Assembly: GCA_947482825.1 (NCBI GenBank)
Contig: CANKMT010000036.1
Coordinates: 1 to 50,506 of the forward strand
DNA length: 50,506 nt
Direction: 5' to 3'
Source of the DNA: Betaproteobacteria bacterium
Lineage (GTDB): Bacteria; Pseudomonadota; Gammaproteobacteria; Burkholderiales; SG8-39
A model generated the notes under the pieces. The model did no database searches. It saw only the letters and a program-made list of their open reading frames with translations, and was not told where the DNA came from. Below are positions 1 through 7,177 of this stretch, one piece after another (positions within the stretch are counted from its first letter, which is position 1; each line of letters starts with the position of its first letter). A program made the position numbers and the translations under genes.

Positions 1-150
1 CCAGATCGCAGCATAGTTGCGTCGTGCTATAAAGTCAAGCGCTGCCCAACACGCTCAAGGTGCTGCTGGCGCAGCACCCATCGCCGTTCAGTGCGACATC
101 TGCTGCCTTCACGTAAGATAGCTATGGTGAAGGGGGTGAGTAGTTACCCT
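1..150. other. Non-coding left edge, possible end of a mobile element
   Basis: I see no convincing gene here. The stretch abuts the point (around 122-160) where the adjacent DsrE-like reading frame stops matching its family, so it may be foreign DNA that joined the gene by insertion or deletion. On the minus strand the junction reads GGGTAACTACTCACCCCC, which looks like an insertion-sequence terminus, but I cannot name the element and no partner repeat is in the window. This is inference from an abrupt loss of homology. Confidence 0.3.
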
Positions 151-388
151 TTTTGAGCAGGTTCAGGCCATAGAACGTGAAGAATACCGACACATCCCAG
201 CCCAGCGCGGCGGCGGTCGAGGCGAGGATGAAAGGCGGATAGGCCCAGTCGAGCGTGCCCTTGGTCGAGATGATCGTCATCGAGGCGGTTTTCGCGGCGC
301 GCAACTCGGCAAGCTTCTGCGGCAGCAGGGCATCGAGTCGCTCGGCAATCAGCCGCTCGAGCGCGAGGGTATCTGGTTGTGCGGCCAT
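122..388 (-). pseudogene. Truncated DsrE/DsrF/DrsH-like protein
   Basis: The 88-residue product has a charged N-terminal helix followed by KGTLDWAYPPFILASTAAA and VFFTFYGLNLLKK, the start of the DsrE/F/H-like fold used by peroxiredoxin-like sulfur-relay proteins. Full-length members continue for roughly 70 more residues after LLKK. Here the frame turns into an unrelated NYSPPSP tail and stops, so the C-terminal half is missing. The ATG at 386-388 has a good GAGGAAG ribosome-binding site. The gene diverges from the CsoR-type repressor across a region with palindromic operator-like sequences, so it was probably co-regulated with tusA. It is likely non-functional unless the short form folds. Confidence 0.7.
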
Positions 389-427
389 GGCGGTCTTCCT
401 CAGTCGGTGCCGATATCGAAAAGTCTA

Positions 428-444
428 ATACCCAGTGGGGGTAT
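428..444. promoter_or_regulatory. CsoR/CstR-like operator palindrome 1
   Basis: ATACCCAGTGGGGGTAT is an inverted repeat with arms ATACCC and GGGTAT around five bases. It lies between the divergent dsrE-like gene and the CsoR-family gene. CsoR-family repressors typically bind palindromes of this kind with G/C tracts bounded by TA-rich ends. Assignment is by motif and position only. Confidence 0.6.
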
Positions 445-508
445 ATGCAACAAATTCAGATGCGGCGCTACAGCATCAGCAATCCTGTTGCCCGGATGCG
501 TCTGCTTA

Positions 509-558
509 ATACCCCCCACCTTGCGCGGCGCCCGTGTCGCGGATACCATACGGGGTAT
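509..558. promoter_or_regulatory. CsoR/CstR-like half-site and operator palindrome 2
   Basis: A half-site ATACCCCCC lies at 509-517. A second palindrome, ATACCATACGGGGTAT, lies at 543-558, directly upstream of the AGGAGG ribosome-binding site of the repressor gene. Its arms ATACC and GGTAT match the outer bases of the 428-444 palindrome. A repressor bound at 543-558 would block transcription or initiation of its own gene and tusA, consistent with autoregulation. Inferred from motif and position. Confidence 0.55.
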
Positions 559-571
559 AGGAGGTAACCCG

Positions 572-862
572 ATGCCCGGCCCCAGCATGCACGATCCCGA
601 AGCAAAACAGGCGATGTGCGCCCGCCTGGCGCGAGTCGAAGGCCAGGTGCGCGCGCTCCAGGGCATGATCGAGCGCGACGAGGAGTGCGAGTCGATCGCG
701 CAGCAGCTTTCGGCTGCACGCAAGGCGCTCGACCGCGCGTTCTACGAAATGATCGCTTGCGTGATCAGGCACGGCGCGCCGGCGCGCGGCGGTGCGCGAG
801 CGGCCGGCGCCACGCAGCAGGCCGCCGCGCAGGCTGCCGCGCTGCTCGCGCGCTACGCCTAA
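572..862 (+). CDS. CsoR/FrmR/CstR-family (DUF156) repressor
   Basis: This 96-residue all-helical protein matches the metal- and persulfide-sensing repressor family: RLARVEGQVRALQGMIERD, then C39, then QLSAARKALDRAFYEMIACVIRH. C39 corresponds to the conserved first cysteine. The second conserved position falls near C63 (24 residues later) and the usual copper-site histidine is not obvious, so a thiol or persulfide sensor like CstR is as plausible as a copper sensor. The ATG at 572 is chosen because AGGAGG sits 7 nt upstream; a longer in-frame extension would run through the operators. It is followed after 21 bp by tusA. Together with the divergent dsrE-like gene this suggests control of reactive-sulfur handling. 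Confidence 0.8.
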   Translation: MPGPSMHDPEAKQAMCARLARVEGQVRALQGMIERDEECESIAQQLSAARKALDRAFYEMIACVIRHGAPARGGARAAGATQQAAAQAAALLARYA

Positions 863-883
863 ACTTTAGGAGGAGAACATCGC

Positions 884-1111
884 ATGAATTTCGACAAAGA
901 ACTCGACGCCCGCGGGCTGAACTGCCCGCTGCCGATCCTGAGAGCGAAGAAGTCGCTGAACGACATGCTATCGGGGCAGGTACTCCGAATCGTTGCCACG
1001 GATCCGGGCTCGGTCAAGGATTTTCAGGCGTTTTCCAAGCAGACGGGCAACGAACTCCTGTCGCAAACCGAGGAGAACAAGGAGTTCATTGTTTTTCTGA
1101 GGCGCAAGTAG
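884..1111 (+). CDS. tusA: TusA-family sulfur carrier
   Basis: The 75-residue protein has the TusA/SirA signature LDARGLNCPLPILRAKKSL with the persulfide-carrying cysteine in the CPLP motif at residue 14, and the usual length for a single-domain family member. TusA proteins accept sulfane sulfur from desulfurases or rhodaneses and hand it to DsrE- or DsrC-type partners in the cytoplasm. A strong TAGGAGGAG ribosome-binding site precedes the ATG. It lies 21 bp downstream of the CsoR-type repressor, probably in the same operon, and converges on the DsrC/tandem-TusA operon. Confidence 0.9.
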   Translation: MNFDKELDARGLNCPLPILRAKKSLNDMLSGQVLRIVATDPGSVKDFQAFSKQTGNELLSQTEENKEFIVFLRRK

Positions 1112-1174
1112 CGCATTCGCGCCCGGCAGGCAGACGGCGAACGAGAAGAGGGCCCCCGTCCTCGAGCCGCCCCG

Positions 1175-1540
1175 CTAGGCGACGCTGCCGAAGCCCTTGT
1201 CGACAGCGCCCGCCGGCGCCTCGAGCCCCGCGATCCGGCAGCCCTGCGCCACCGGCCCGCCGGGGAAGAGCTGGTAGAGATGCTTGATGCCGCCCCGCCC
1301 GTGGAACCTTTCGTCGAGCGCATCGTGCAGCTCGCGCAGGTTGGCCGTACCCGCGGCCTCGTGCCTTGCGTAGTATTCGTGCAGCGCGCGCACCGTTTCC
1401 CAGTGCTCCTCGCCGGGTTCCAGGCCTTCGTTGCGCGCGGCCTCGACGGCCGCCGCCACCGTCCAGCCCTCCGGCGCGTGAGGGAATCGGGGATTCTCGT
1501 GCGCGCCATGGCCGGTGATTTCATCCATCAGACTGGTCAT
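1175..1540 (-). CDS. DsrC/TusE-family sulfur relay protein, atypical cysteine
   Basis: The 121-residue protein has the family features, including a GIKHLYQLFPGGP stretch and the C-terminal arm QGCRIAGLEAPAGAV. Canonical DsrC carries two cysteines in that arm, 11 residues apart. Here C101 matches the inner cysteine, but the position of the almost invariant penultimate cysteine is alanine (A112), and eight extra residues (DKGFGSVA) follow. C101 is the only cysteine in the protein. It could hold one persulfide but could not form the intramolecular trisulfide of dissimilatory DsrC; a carrier or regulatory role is more likely. The start has a GAGGG site. It lies 30 bp downstream of the tandem TusA gene in the same operon. 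Confidence 0.8.
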   Translation of the reverse strand: MTSLMDEITGHGAHENPRFPHAPEGWTVAAAVEAARNEGLEPGEEHWETVRALHEYYARHEAAGTANLRELHDALDERFHGRGGIKHLYQLFPGGPVAQGCRIAGLEAPAGAVDKGFGSVA

Positions 1541-1570
1541 GTTTTTTCCCTCGAGGCAGACAAACGCAAA

Positions 1571-2059
1571 TCAGCGCTTGCGAATCTGGAACTGATACTC
1601 GCCGGGCGCGCTTTCGCGGGCGTCGGCCAATTCCAGGCCGGTTGCCCTCACCCAGCTTCGCACGTCCGCCCGAATGCCGGGGCAGTCGCTGGCGAGTTGC
1701 AGCACTTCGCCCTTGCGCATGCCATTGAGCAGCTTCTTCGCTTCTACGATGGGGCCGGGGCAAGTTGCGCCGCGCATGTCGAGCACGGCGTTGGGAGAGA
1801 CGCGCGGGGCCTTGCCCTTGCGGATGTAATACCCCGTTCCGCCGCGCGCCAGTTTTTCCGTCTTCAGGATCTCGACATCGGCATACCTGGGCCAGGAGTT
1901 CAGGTCGTCCCTCGTCGCGGGGCAATCGGAAATCAGCAGCATCACCTCGCCCGCGAGCAGTTCGTCGAGCACTCTTTTGGCCCCGAGCATCGGCCCAGGG
2001 CAAGCCGCGCCCTTCATGTCGAGCGTGATGTGCGGTTTGGGGCGGGTGGTCTTGACCAT
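1571..2059 (-). CDS. Tandem two-domain TusA-like protein
   Basis: The 162-residue protein is an internal duplication of the TusA fold. Residues about 11-80 and 91-162 each begin with a CPGP active-site motif (C20 and C100) and each carry a second cysteine in an SDCP motif (C46 and C126) followed by R-x-D-hydrophobic-x-SW. Two linked carriers could pass sulfur within one polypeptide or bind two partners. The gene is the promoter-proximal member of a minus-strand pair with the DsrC-like gene, and diverges from the 350-residue gene to its right. Family membership is clear; the specific function is unknown. Confidence 0.85.
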   Translation of the reverse strand: MVKTTRPKPHITLDMKGAACPGPMLGAKRVLDELLAGEVMLLISDCPATRDDLNSWPRYADVEILKTEKLARGGTGYYIRKGKAPRVSPNAVLDMRGATCPGPIVEAKKLLNGMRKGEVLQLASDCPGIRADVRSWVRATGLELADARESAPGEYQFQIRKR

Positions 2060-2114
2060 ATCGGCGGGCTAGCCGCGCGCTGCTAGACTGAACGGACCCA
2101 GTATACCCGCGAAA

Positions 2115-3167
2115 ATGATGCGCGATCTCGACCGGCTCACGAGCGCAGTGCAGCGCAATTGCGACATCTCGGATTCCCGCTTCGCGGGCAACTACGGCCT
2201 GTGCACCTTCCTGCTGAAGATGCGCGAATACTACCGCTGGGAGAATGAATTGCCGTTCGCGCGCGCTTTGCCGCGGGACGAACTGGGCGAATGGCTGGCG
2301 GCGCGCGAACAGGCGTGGGACCGGATCGAAGCCGACGAGTTCGAGCCGCTGCCGCTCTCGCCCGGTGCGCTGGACCCGTTCGACGCCGACTCGGTCAATC
2401 GCGAGTTGCTGCCGCACGGCTGCGTCTACAGCGCCGGCTACGGACCCATGCACAAGCCGGTGTTTTTCCTGGGCCGCCTGTTGCGCGTGGAGCAACGCGC
2501 AGGATTCACGATTGTGCTTTCGTCCTGCGAATACGCCCGTGAACTGGCCGCCCCGCCGGCAATGCTTCGGGGGCGGACAGTATTCGTGCGCCAGGAGTCG
2601 GTGCGCCGCTACCTCTGGGAGAAGATCGAGGATTGGCAGTGGCGCAAGCAGGGCAACGCCATGGCGAATGCACTGGCGAGCTACGACTTCGCCGCCGACA
2701 CCGAAGCGGCGCTGCAGCGCATGACCGACAACGAAATGGAAAGCATGATCCTGCACGAATTGGGCGAAGCGATGGCCGGCGAATTGCTGGGCGAGGCGTG
2801 GGGCGAAATGATGCTGACACTGGCGCGCACCCGGCGTGAACCCGTGGCGCGCGCGGTGCGCGATCTTCTTGCCGACTGCCTGTCGACGCTGCCGGGCCTT
2901 CTCGAGCGCGCCAATCAACCGGCGCTGCATTTTTATTTCGCCACCTTCGATGCGTTGCGCCGGCAGTTGTTTCCGACGGCACTGGATGCCTACGAGCATT
3001 TCCTGCGCAACGCAGACCCAAGCCGGCTTTGGCAGGCTGCGCACGCAGGCAAGGAACGCTGGCTGGCGACGGCCCGCGGGCTGCTCGCGCTCGCCCCGGA
3101 CGCGCTTGACGCTGCCCTGGAAACGCTGCTCGACGATGCCGGGGCGCGGGCCACATCGGCTTCGTAG
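2115..3167 (+). CDS. Conserved protein of unknown function, possibly Sfum_1244-like
   Basis: The 350-residue cytosolic protein begins LTSAVQRNCDISDSRFAGNYGLCTFLLKMREYYRW, with no signal peptide or membrane segment. I associate this opening with the uncharacterised Sfum_1244 family, from memory and unverified. The middle contains HKPVFFLGRLLRVEQ and an acidic helical stretch with ESMILHELGEAM; the C-terminal third is helical. No catalytic motif is recognised. Two ATG codons are adjacent at 2115 and 2118 with a weak ribosome site. Its position, divergent from the TusA/DsrC pair and beside a soxB remnant, suggests a link with sulfur metabolism, but that is only guilt by association. Confidence 0.6.
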   Translation: MMRDLDRLTSAVQRNCDISDSRFAGNYGLCTFLLKMREYYRWENELPFARALPRDELGEWLAAREQAWDRIEADEFEPLPLSPGALDPFDADSVNRELLPHGCVYSAGYGPMHKPVFFLGRLLRVEQRAGFTIVLSSCEYARELAAPPAMLRGRTVFVRQESVRRYLWEKIEDWQWRKQGNAMANALASYDFAADTEAALQRMTDNEMESMILHELGEAMAGELLGEAWGEMMLTLARTRREPVARAVRDLLADCLSTLPGLLERANQPALHFYFATFDALRRQLFPTALDAYEHFLRNADPSRLWQAAHAGKERWLATARGLLALAPDALDAALETLLDDAGARATSAS

Positions 3168-3191
3168 CGTTAGGGAAGCTCTGAATTTCCG

Positions 3192-3859
3192 GGTTTCGCC
3201 AACCTCCTGCCTGCCGACAGCGCGATGCAGTCGTTGATCGATAAGCTCCGCGCCCGCATGCCGCCAGGCTCGGCGAGCGGCTCGCGGTCACCAAAGGCCT
3301 GCTCTACCGGCGCGGCAATTTCAACGGCACCTTCGACCAGCTGATCCTCGAAGGGCTCATGGCGGTCAAGGACGCGGAGATCGCGTTCTCGCCGGGATTC
3401 CGCTGGGGCACCACCTTGCTGCCCGGACAGCCGATCCTGATGGAACACCTGATGGACCAGACGGCCATCACGTATCCCTACACCACGGTCACCGAGATGA
3501 CCGGCGAGACGATCGAGGCGGTGCTCAAAGACGTCTGCGACAACCTCTTCAATCCGGACCCGTACCACCAGCAAGGCGGCGACATGGTGCGCGTCGGTGG
3601 CCTGGCCTATTCGTGCGACCCGAATGCGAAGATGGGCGGCCGGATCGCCGAGATGATGCTCAAAGGCAAGCCGGTCGAGGCGGGCAGGAAGTACAAGGTC
3701 GCCGGCTGGGCGCCGGTGTCGGAGGAGGCCAGGAAGGCGGGTGCAGAGCCGATCTGGGAACCTATGGCGAAGTACCTCAAGGACCGGAAGGTCGTGAAGC
3801 CGCTCGAACTGAACTTGCCGCGGCTCAAGGGCGTGCAGGGCAATCCCGGCATCGCTTAG
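3192..3859 (+). pseudogene. soxB: 3' remnant of soxB (thiosulfohydrolase), frameshifted
   Basis: From about 3278 the frame encodes the C-terminal region of SoxB, with LLYRRGNFNGTFDQL, then AFSPGFRWGTTLLPGQ, VTEMTGETIEAV, NLFNPDPYHQQGGDMVRVGG and a normal terminus. SoxB hydrolyses the sulfate from the SoxYZ carrier in periplasmic thiosulfate oxidation. The N-terminal metallophosphatase domain and signal peptide are absent. The fragment's own upstream part (about 3192-3253, ending AMQSLIDKLRA) lies in another frame, consistent with loss of one C near 3254, and an in-frame stop lies at 3242-3244. The 166-codon frame starting at ATG 3359 is therefore a relic, not a gene start. No other sox gene is visible. 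Confidence 0.8.
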
Positions 3860-4081
3860 TCGCCGGACGGGTGGCGATACGCCGCGACTCCTTCGCGGCA
3901 GGCAATGCTGCCAAATTTCTTCTTGACCCCAGGCTGCGCCTAGCTCTCCAGCCGAAATGCTGCCATTCGGTGAGCGCTGAAGTGCGTAATGTCCGAGTGT
4001 TCTTTCAAATGGCCGCCAAATGCGTCAGCGCGCTGGGGCCAGGGCGTACACTGCCTACGCGCTCGTTCACCGAGGAAGAGC

Positions 4082-5068
4082 ATGAGCCGATTCCAACGGA
4101 GGGAATTCCTGATCGCTGCGTGCGCGCTCCTCGTCGCGCCGTTCGCACTCGGGCAGCTTGCGGGGCGCCGGGTGCGAATCGCAATCCTCGACGATGCATA
4201 TGAAGAATCGCAAGCGCAGTTTTGGAGCGTATTTCGAGACCAACTGCAAAAGTTGGGTTATGTCGAAGGAAAAAACCTCGTAATTGAGGCGCGCTTCGCA
4301 CAGGGCGTGCCGGCGCGCTTGCCCGCACCGGCTGCGGAACTGGTCGCTCTCAAGCCGGATCTGATCATGACGAGCACGACTCCGTCGACGCAAGCCGCGA
4401 TGAAGGCGACCTCGGGCATTCCGATTGTTTTTGTGGCTGCCGCAGATCCGGTCAAGTCGGGGCTGGTTGCCAGCCTCGCCCGCCCCGGGGGAAACGTTAC
4501 CGGACAATCCGTCATGTCCGCGCAGATGGCGGACAAGTGGATCGAGATGTTGCTCGAGATCGTTCCCGGCGCGAAGAAAGTTGGTTATCTCGGCCAATCG
4601 AGCAATCAGGCGATCCAGGAAATATATCAATCGCCACAGCAAACGGGCCGGTCGCGTGGCGCAGAGATCCGGCTGTTGGAAGCAGGCACGCCGGACGCCA
4701 TCTCCCGCGCCTTTGAATTGATGGTGCGCGAAAAGTTCGACAGCTTCGTAGTCGCCACGACGCCTGTTATCCTCGCGCACCGGCAGAAAATCGTCGATCT
4801 CGCGGCGCGCCACAGGCTGCCGGCGGTCTATCCGCGGGAAGAGTATGTCGCTGCTGGCGGATTACTCTCATATGGCAGAGATATAGTCACAGGGTATAGA
4901 CGGGCAGCGGATTTCGCCCATCGAATTCTTCAGGGCGCGAAGCCTGCCGATCTCCCGGTAGAGCAACCGACCAGTATCGGGGCGGTGGTAAATCTGGCAA
5001 CCGCGCGCGCGCTCGGGATCAAGATCCCGCAATCCATCCTTTTGCGCGCCGACCGGGTGATCGAGTGA
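4082..5068 (+). CDS. ABC transporter substrate-binding protein (PF04392-like)
   Basis: The product has 328 residues from the ATG at 4082, chosen because GAGGAAG precedes it and because it starts a twin-arginine-like export signal (RREFLIAACALLVAPFALG). The mature part has the periplasmic-binding-protein pattern typical of the poorly characterised PF04392 family: DQLQKLGYVEGKNLVIEAR, PIVFVAAADPVKSGLV, SLARPGGNVTG, and AVYPREEYVAAGGLLSYG. Ligands of these proteins are mostly unknown. No permease or ATPase gene is adjacent, so it is an orphan or works with a transporter encoded elsewhere. A longer in-frame opening from 3989 lacks signal-peptide logic and is rejected as the start. Confidence 0.8.
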   Translation: MSRFQRREFLIAACALLVAPFALGQLAGRRVRIAILDDAYEESQAQFWSVFRDQLQKLGYVEGKNLVIEARFAQGVPARLPAPAAELVALKPDLIMTSTTPSTQAAMKATSGIPIVFVAAADPVKSGLVASLARPGGNVTGQSVMSAQMADKWIEMLLEIVPGAKKVGYLGQSSNQAIQEIYQSPQQTGRSRGAEIRLLEAGTPDAISRAFELMVREKFDSFVVATTPVILAHRQKIVDLAARHRLPAVYPREEYVAAGGLLSYGRDIVTGYRRAADFAHRILQGAKPADLPVEQPTSIGAVVNLATARALGIKIPQSILLRADRVIE

Positions 5069-5105
5069 AGGGCCGCGATGGTTGTTGACTTCGCTGGCGC
5101 GAGGT

Positions 5106-5339
5106 TCAGGCTGGTTGAGTCAATCCACGCGCATGCGCGATCTCGTCATGGCCAATGGGGCGCACCTGCGCCGAGTTCAGCGTAAGAACGGCGATGGTGT
5201 CGCCATCCAAGGTCATGAACTCGACTTCATAGCCTTCGCCCTGATCGTGCACAAGAACCACCGTACCGATGTCCCCGCGCGCCAGTTTGTGCACCGGCAG
5301 TTCGCAATCGAGAACTACCTCGTCCAGTTCTGCGATCAT
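5106..5339 (-). CDS. DUF4926-like small protein
   Basis: The 77-residue protein (MIAELDEVVLDCELP, then RGDIGTVVLVHDQGEGYEVEFMTLDG) resembles the DUF4926 family, a small beta-barrel with a G-x-V-h-x-h pattern that is often encoded next to another small gene. AAGGA lies just upstream of its ATG, and the ATG overlaps the stop of the DUF6883-like gene by ATGA, so the two are translationally coupled. No biochemical role is established that I can cite. A two-gene arrangement with coupled small proteins fits an addiction- or immunity-type module, but this is inference. Confidence 0.7.
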   Translation of the reverse strand: MIAELDEVVLDCELPVHKLARGDIGTVVLVHDQGEGYEVEFMTLDGDTIAVLTLNSAQVRPIGHDEIAHARGLTQPA

Positions 5340-5722
5340 CTCGATATCCTTTTCAATGGGTGCGCAGTGGTAAAGCGCGGTATCTCTTCGCCAGCCGCTA
5401 TAAACCATACGCTGTGGACGTTCAAGACGGATTCGTTCGGCGCGTGCAGCAACCCATCGATGGCGTAGCGGGTTCCGTATCGGGAGGCACCTGTCTGGGT
5501 GACCTCGTTCTCCATGGCATGAAGGACCAGGGAGGCGGCGAGTTCCATCCAGTTTGCGGCAGTGAAGCCGTGCCGGATGAAGAATGCCGCCTTGCTTTTT
5601 CCGCGGTGATGAGTAGGTGAGAGCAAATAGGCAAGCAGTTTTTCTTTCGCGACATGGGCAGGTGCGGCATTGGGGAGAATCATGCAAGTCGTAACGCACG
5701 GTCCTGCGGAACGGTTTACCAA
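5336..5722 (-). CDS. DUF6883-like protein, first gene of a two-gene module
   Basis: The 128-residue protein has ILPNAAPAHVAKEKLLAYLLSPTHHRGKSKAAFF near its start and RYAIDGLLHAP with NVHSVWFIAAGEEIPRFTTAHPL at its end. This fits the DUF6883 pattern of an LPNA start, a HxRGxxKA motif and a C-terminal W-hydrophobic-G-x-x-P-R block. A TTG start at 5720-5722 is chosen because GGAGGG lies 5 nt upstream; an internal ATG at 5681-5683 has no ribosome site and would drop 13 residues. The stop overlaps the DUF4926-like start by 4 nt. The function is unknown. Divergent from eutB, with 63 bp between them. Confidence 0.7.
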   Translation of the reverse strand: MVNRSAGPCVTTCMILPNAAPAHVAKEKLLAYLLSPTHHRGKSKAAFFIRHGFTAANWMELAASLVLHAMENEVTQTGASRYGTRYAIDGLLHAPNESVLNVHSVWFIAAGEEIPRFTTAHPLKRISR

Positions 5723-5785
5723 CCAGTCCCTCCGATCGGATTGCCGTGCGGCACATCGCTATACTCAACCCATCGCGGAGGAACG

Positions 5786-7177
5786 ATGGGTTACGCGCAC
5801 ACTGTCGGCGGCGCCACTTGGAGGTTTGCCGACCTGAAGGACTTGCTCGCCAAGGCCACGCCTTCGCGCTCGGGCGACTTCTTGGCCGGGATTGCCGCAA
5901 CTTCCGCCGAACAACGCATGGCCGCACGCATGGCGCTGGCCGAGACCCCGCTGGCGCGCTTTCTCGATGAAGCCGTCGTCCCGTACGAGGACGATGAAGT
6001 CACCCGCCTGATCCTCGACACCCACGACCGGCAAGCCTTCGCACCGATTGCTCACCTCACCGTGGGCGACTTCCGCGACTGGCTGTTGTCGGACGACACG
6101 GGGACGCCGGAATTCGGGTCGCTGGCCCCCGGCGTGACTCCCGAGATGGCCGCCGCAGTCTCGAAGCTCATGCGCAACCAGGATCTAATCGTCGTCGCGA
6201 AGAAATGCCGTGTCACGACAAAATTCCGCAACACACAAGGCCTGCCCGGGCGCCTGGGCATCCGCCTGCAGCCAAACCACCCGACAGACGATGCCAAAGG
6301 AATCGCCGCTTCGATGCTTGACGGGCTGCTCTACGGATGCGGCGACGCCGTGATCGGCATCAACCCCGCAAGCGACGGCCTCCCGGCGTTCATGAACCTG
6401 TGGCGCATGATGGACGAGATCATCCGGCGCTTCGGCATCCCTACCCAGTCGTGCGTGCTCACCCATGTGACCAACCAGATCCGTGGCATCGAAGCAGGCG
6501 CTCCGGTAGACCTCGTATTCCAGTCGGTCGGCGGCACGCAGAAGACCAACGAGAGCTTCGGCATCGACCTCGCATTGCTCACAGAGGCCCGCGAGGCCGC
6601 CTTGTCGCTCAAGCGCGGAACACTGGGGGACAACGTCATGTATTTCGAAACCGGCCAGGGCAGCGCGCTTTCGGCCAACGCGCACCACGGCGTGGACCAG
6701 CAGACACTGGAGGCCCGCGCCTACGGTGTAGCCCGGCACTTCAAGCCGCTGCTCGCCAACTCGGTGGTCGGATTCATCGGGCCGGAGTATCTCTATGACG
6801 GCAAGCAGATCATCCGCGCGGGGCTCGAAGACCACTTCTGCGGCAAACTGCTCGGCGTGCCGCTCGGCGTGGACGTCTGCTACACCAACCATGCGGAGGC
6901 CGACCAGGACGACATGGACACGCTGCTCACGCTGCTGGGGGTGGCGGGCGTCACGTTCGTGATGGGGGTGCCGGGTTCGGATGACGTGATGCTCAACTAC
7001 CAGAGCACCTCGTTCCACGATGCCCTGTACCTGCGCAATGTGCTGGGGCTGAAGCGCGCGCCGGAATTCGAAGCGTGGCTGGAGAAGATGCAGCTCATCG
7101 GTCCGGACGGCAGGCTGCTTCCCCACTCCGGGACCAACCGCTTGCTGTCTGCAGCGAACGCACTCGCGGCGCCATGA
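5786..7177 (+). CDS. eutB: Ethanolamine ammonia-lyase large subunit
   Basis: The 463-residue protein matches EutB across its length, for example GLPGRLGIRLQPNHPTDD, GDAVIGINPASDG, FQSVGGTQKTNESFGIDL, YFETGQGSALSANAHHG and GVDVCYTNHAEADQDDMD. EutB with EutC forms the adenosylcobalamin-dependent enzyme that converts ethanolamine to acetaldehyde and ammonia. The ATG at 5786 is preceded by GGAGGAACG; an upstream in-frame extension to 5654 overlaps the divergent gene and is not used. The stop overlaps the eutC start by ATGA. No shell-protein, reactivase or regulator gene is nearby, so this looks like a microcompartment-free ethanolamine or nitrogen-scavenging unit. Confidence 0.95.
   Translation: MGYAHTVGGATWRFADLKDLLAKATPSRSGDFLAGIAATSAEQRMAARMALAETPLARFLDEAVVPYEDDEVTRLILDTHDRQAFAPIAHLTVGDFRDWLLSDDTGTPEFGSLAPGVTPEMAAAVSKLMRNQDLIVVAKKCRVTTKFRNTQGLPGRLGIRLQPNHPTDDAKGIAASMLDGLLYGCGDAVIGINPASDGLPAFMNLWRMMDEIIRRFGIPTQSCVLTHVTNQIRGIEAGAPVDLVFQSVGGTQKTNESFGIDLALLTEAREAALSLKRGTLGDNVMYFETGQGSALSANAHHGVDQQTLEARAYGVARHFKPLLANSVVGFIGPEYLYDGKQIIRAGLEDHFCGKLLGVPLGVDVCYTNHAEADQDDMDTLLTLLGVAGVTFVMGVPGSDDVMLNYQSTSFHDALYLRNVLGLKRAPEFEAWLEKMQLIGPDGRLLPHSGTNRLLSAANALAAP

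Noticed and set aside
1521..3044. 507-codon minus-strand frame
   Set aside because: It runs through the tandem TusA gene in another frame and antisense to the 350-aa gene.
3359..3859. Independent 166-aa gene
   Set aside because: SoxB homology continues upstream of the ATG without a ribosome site, so it is a gene remnant.
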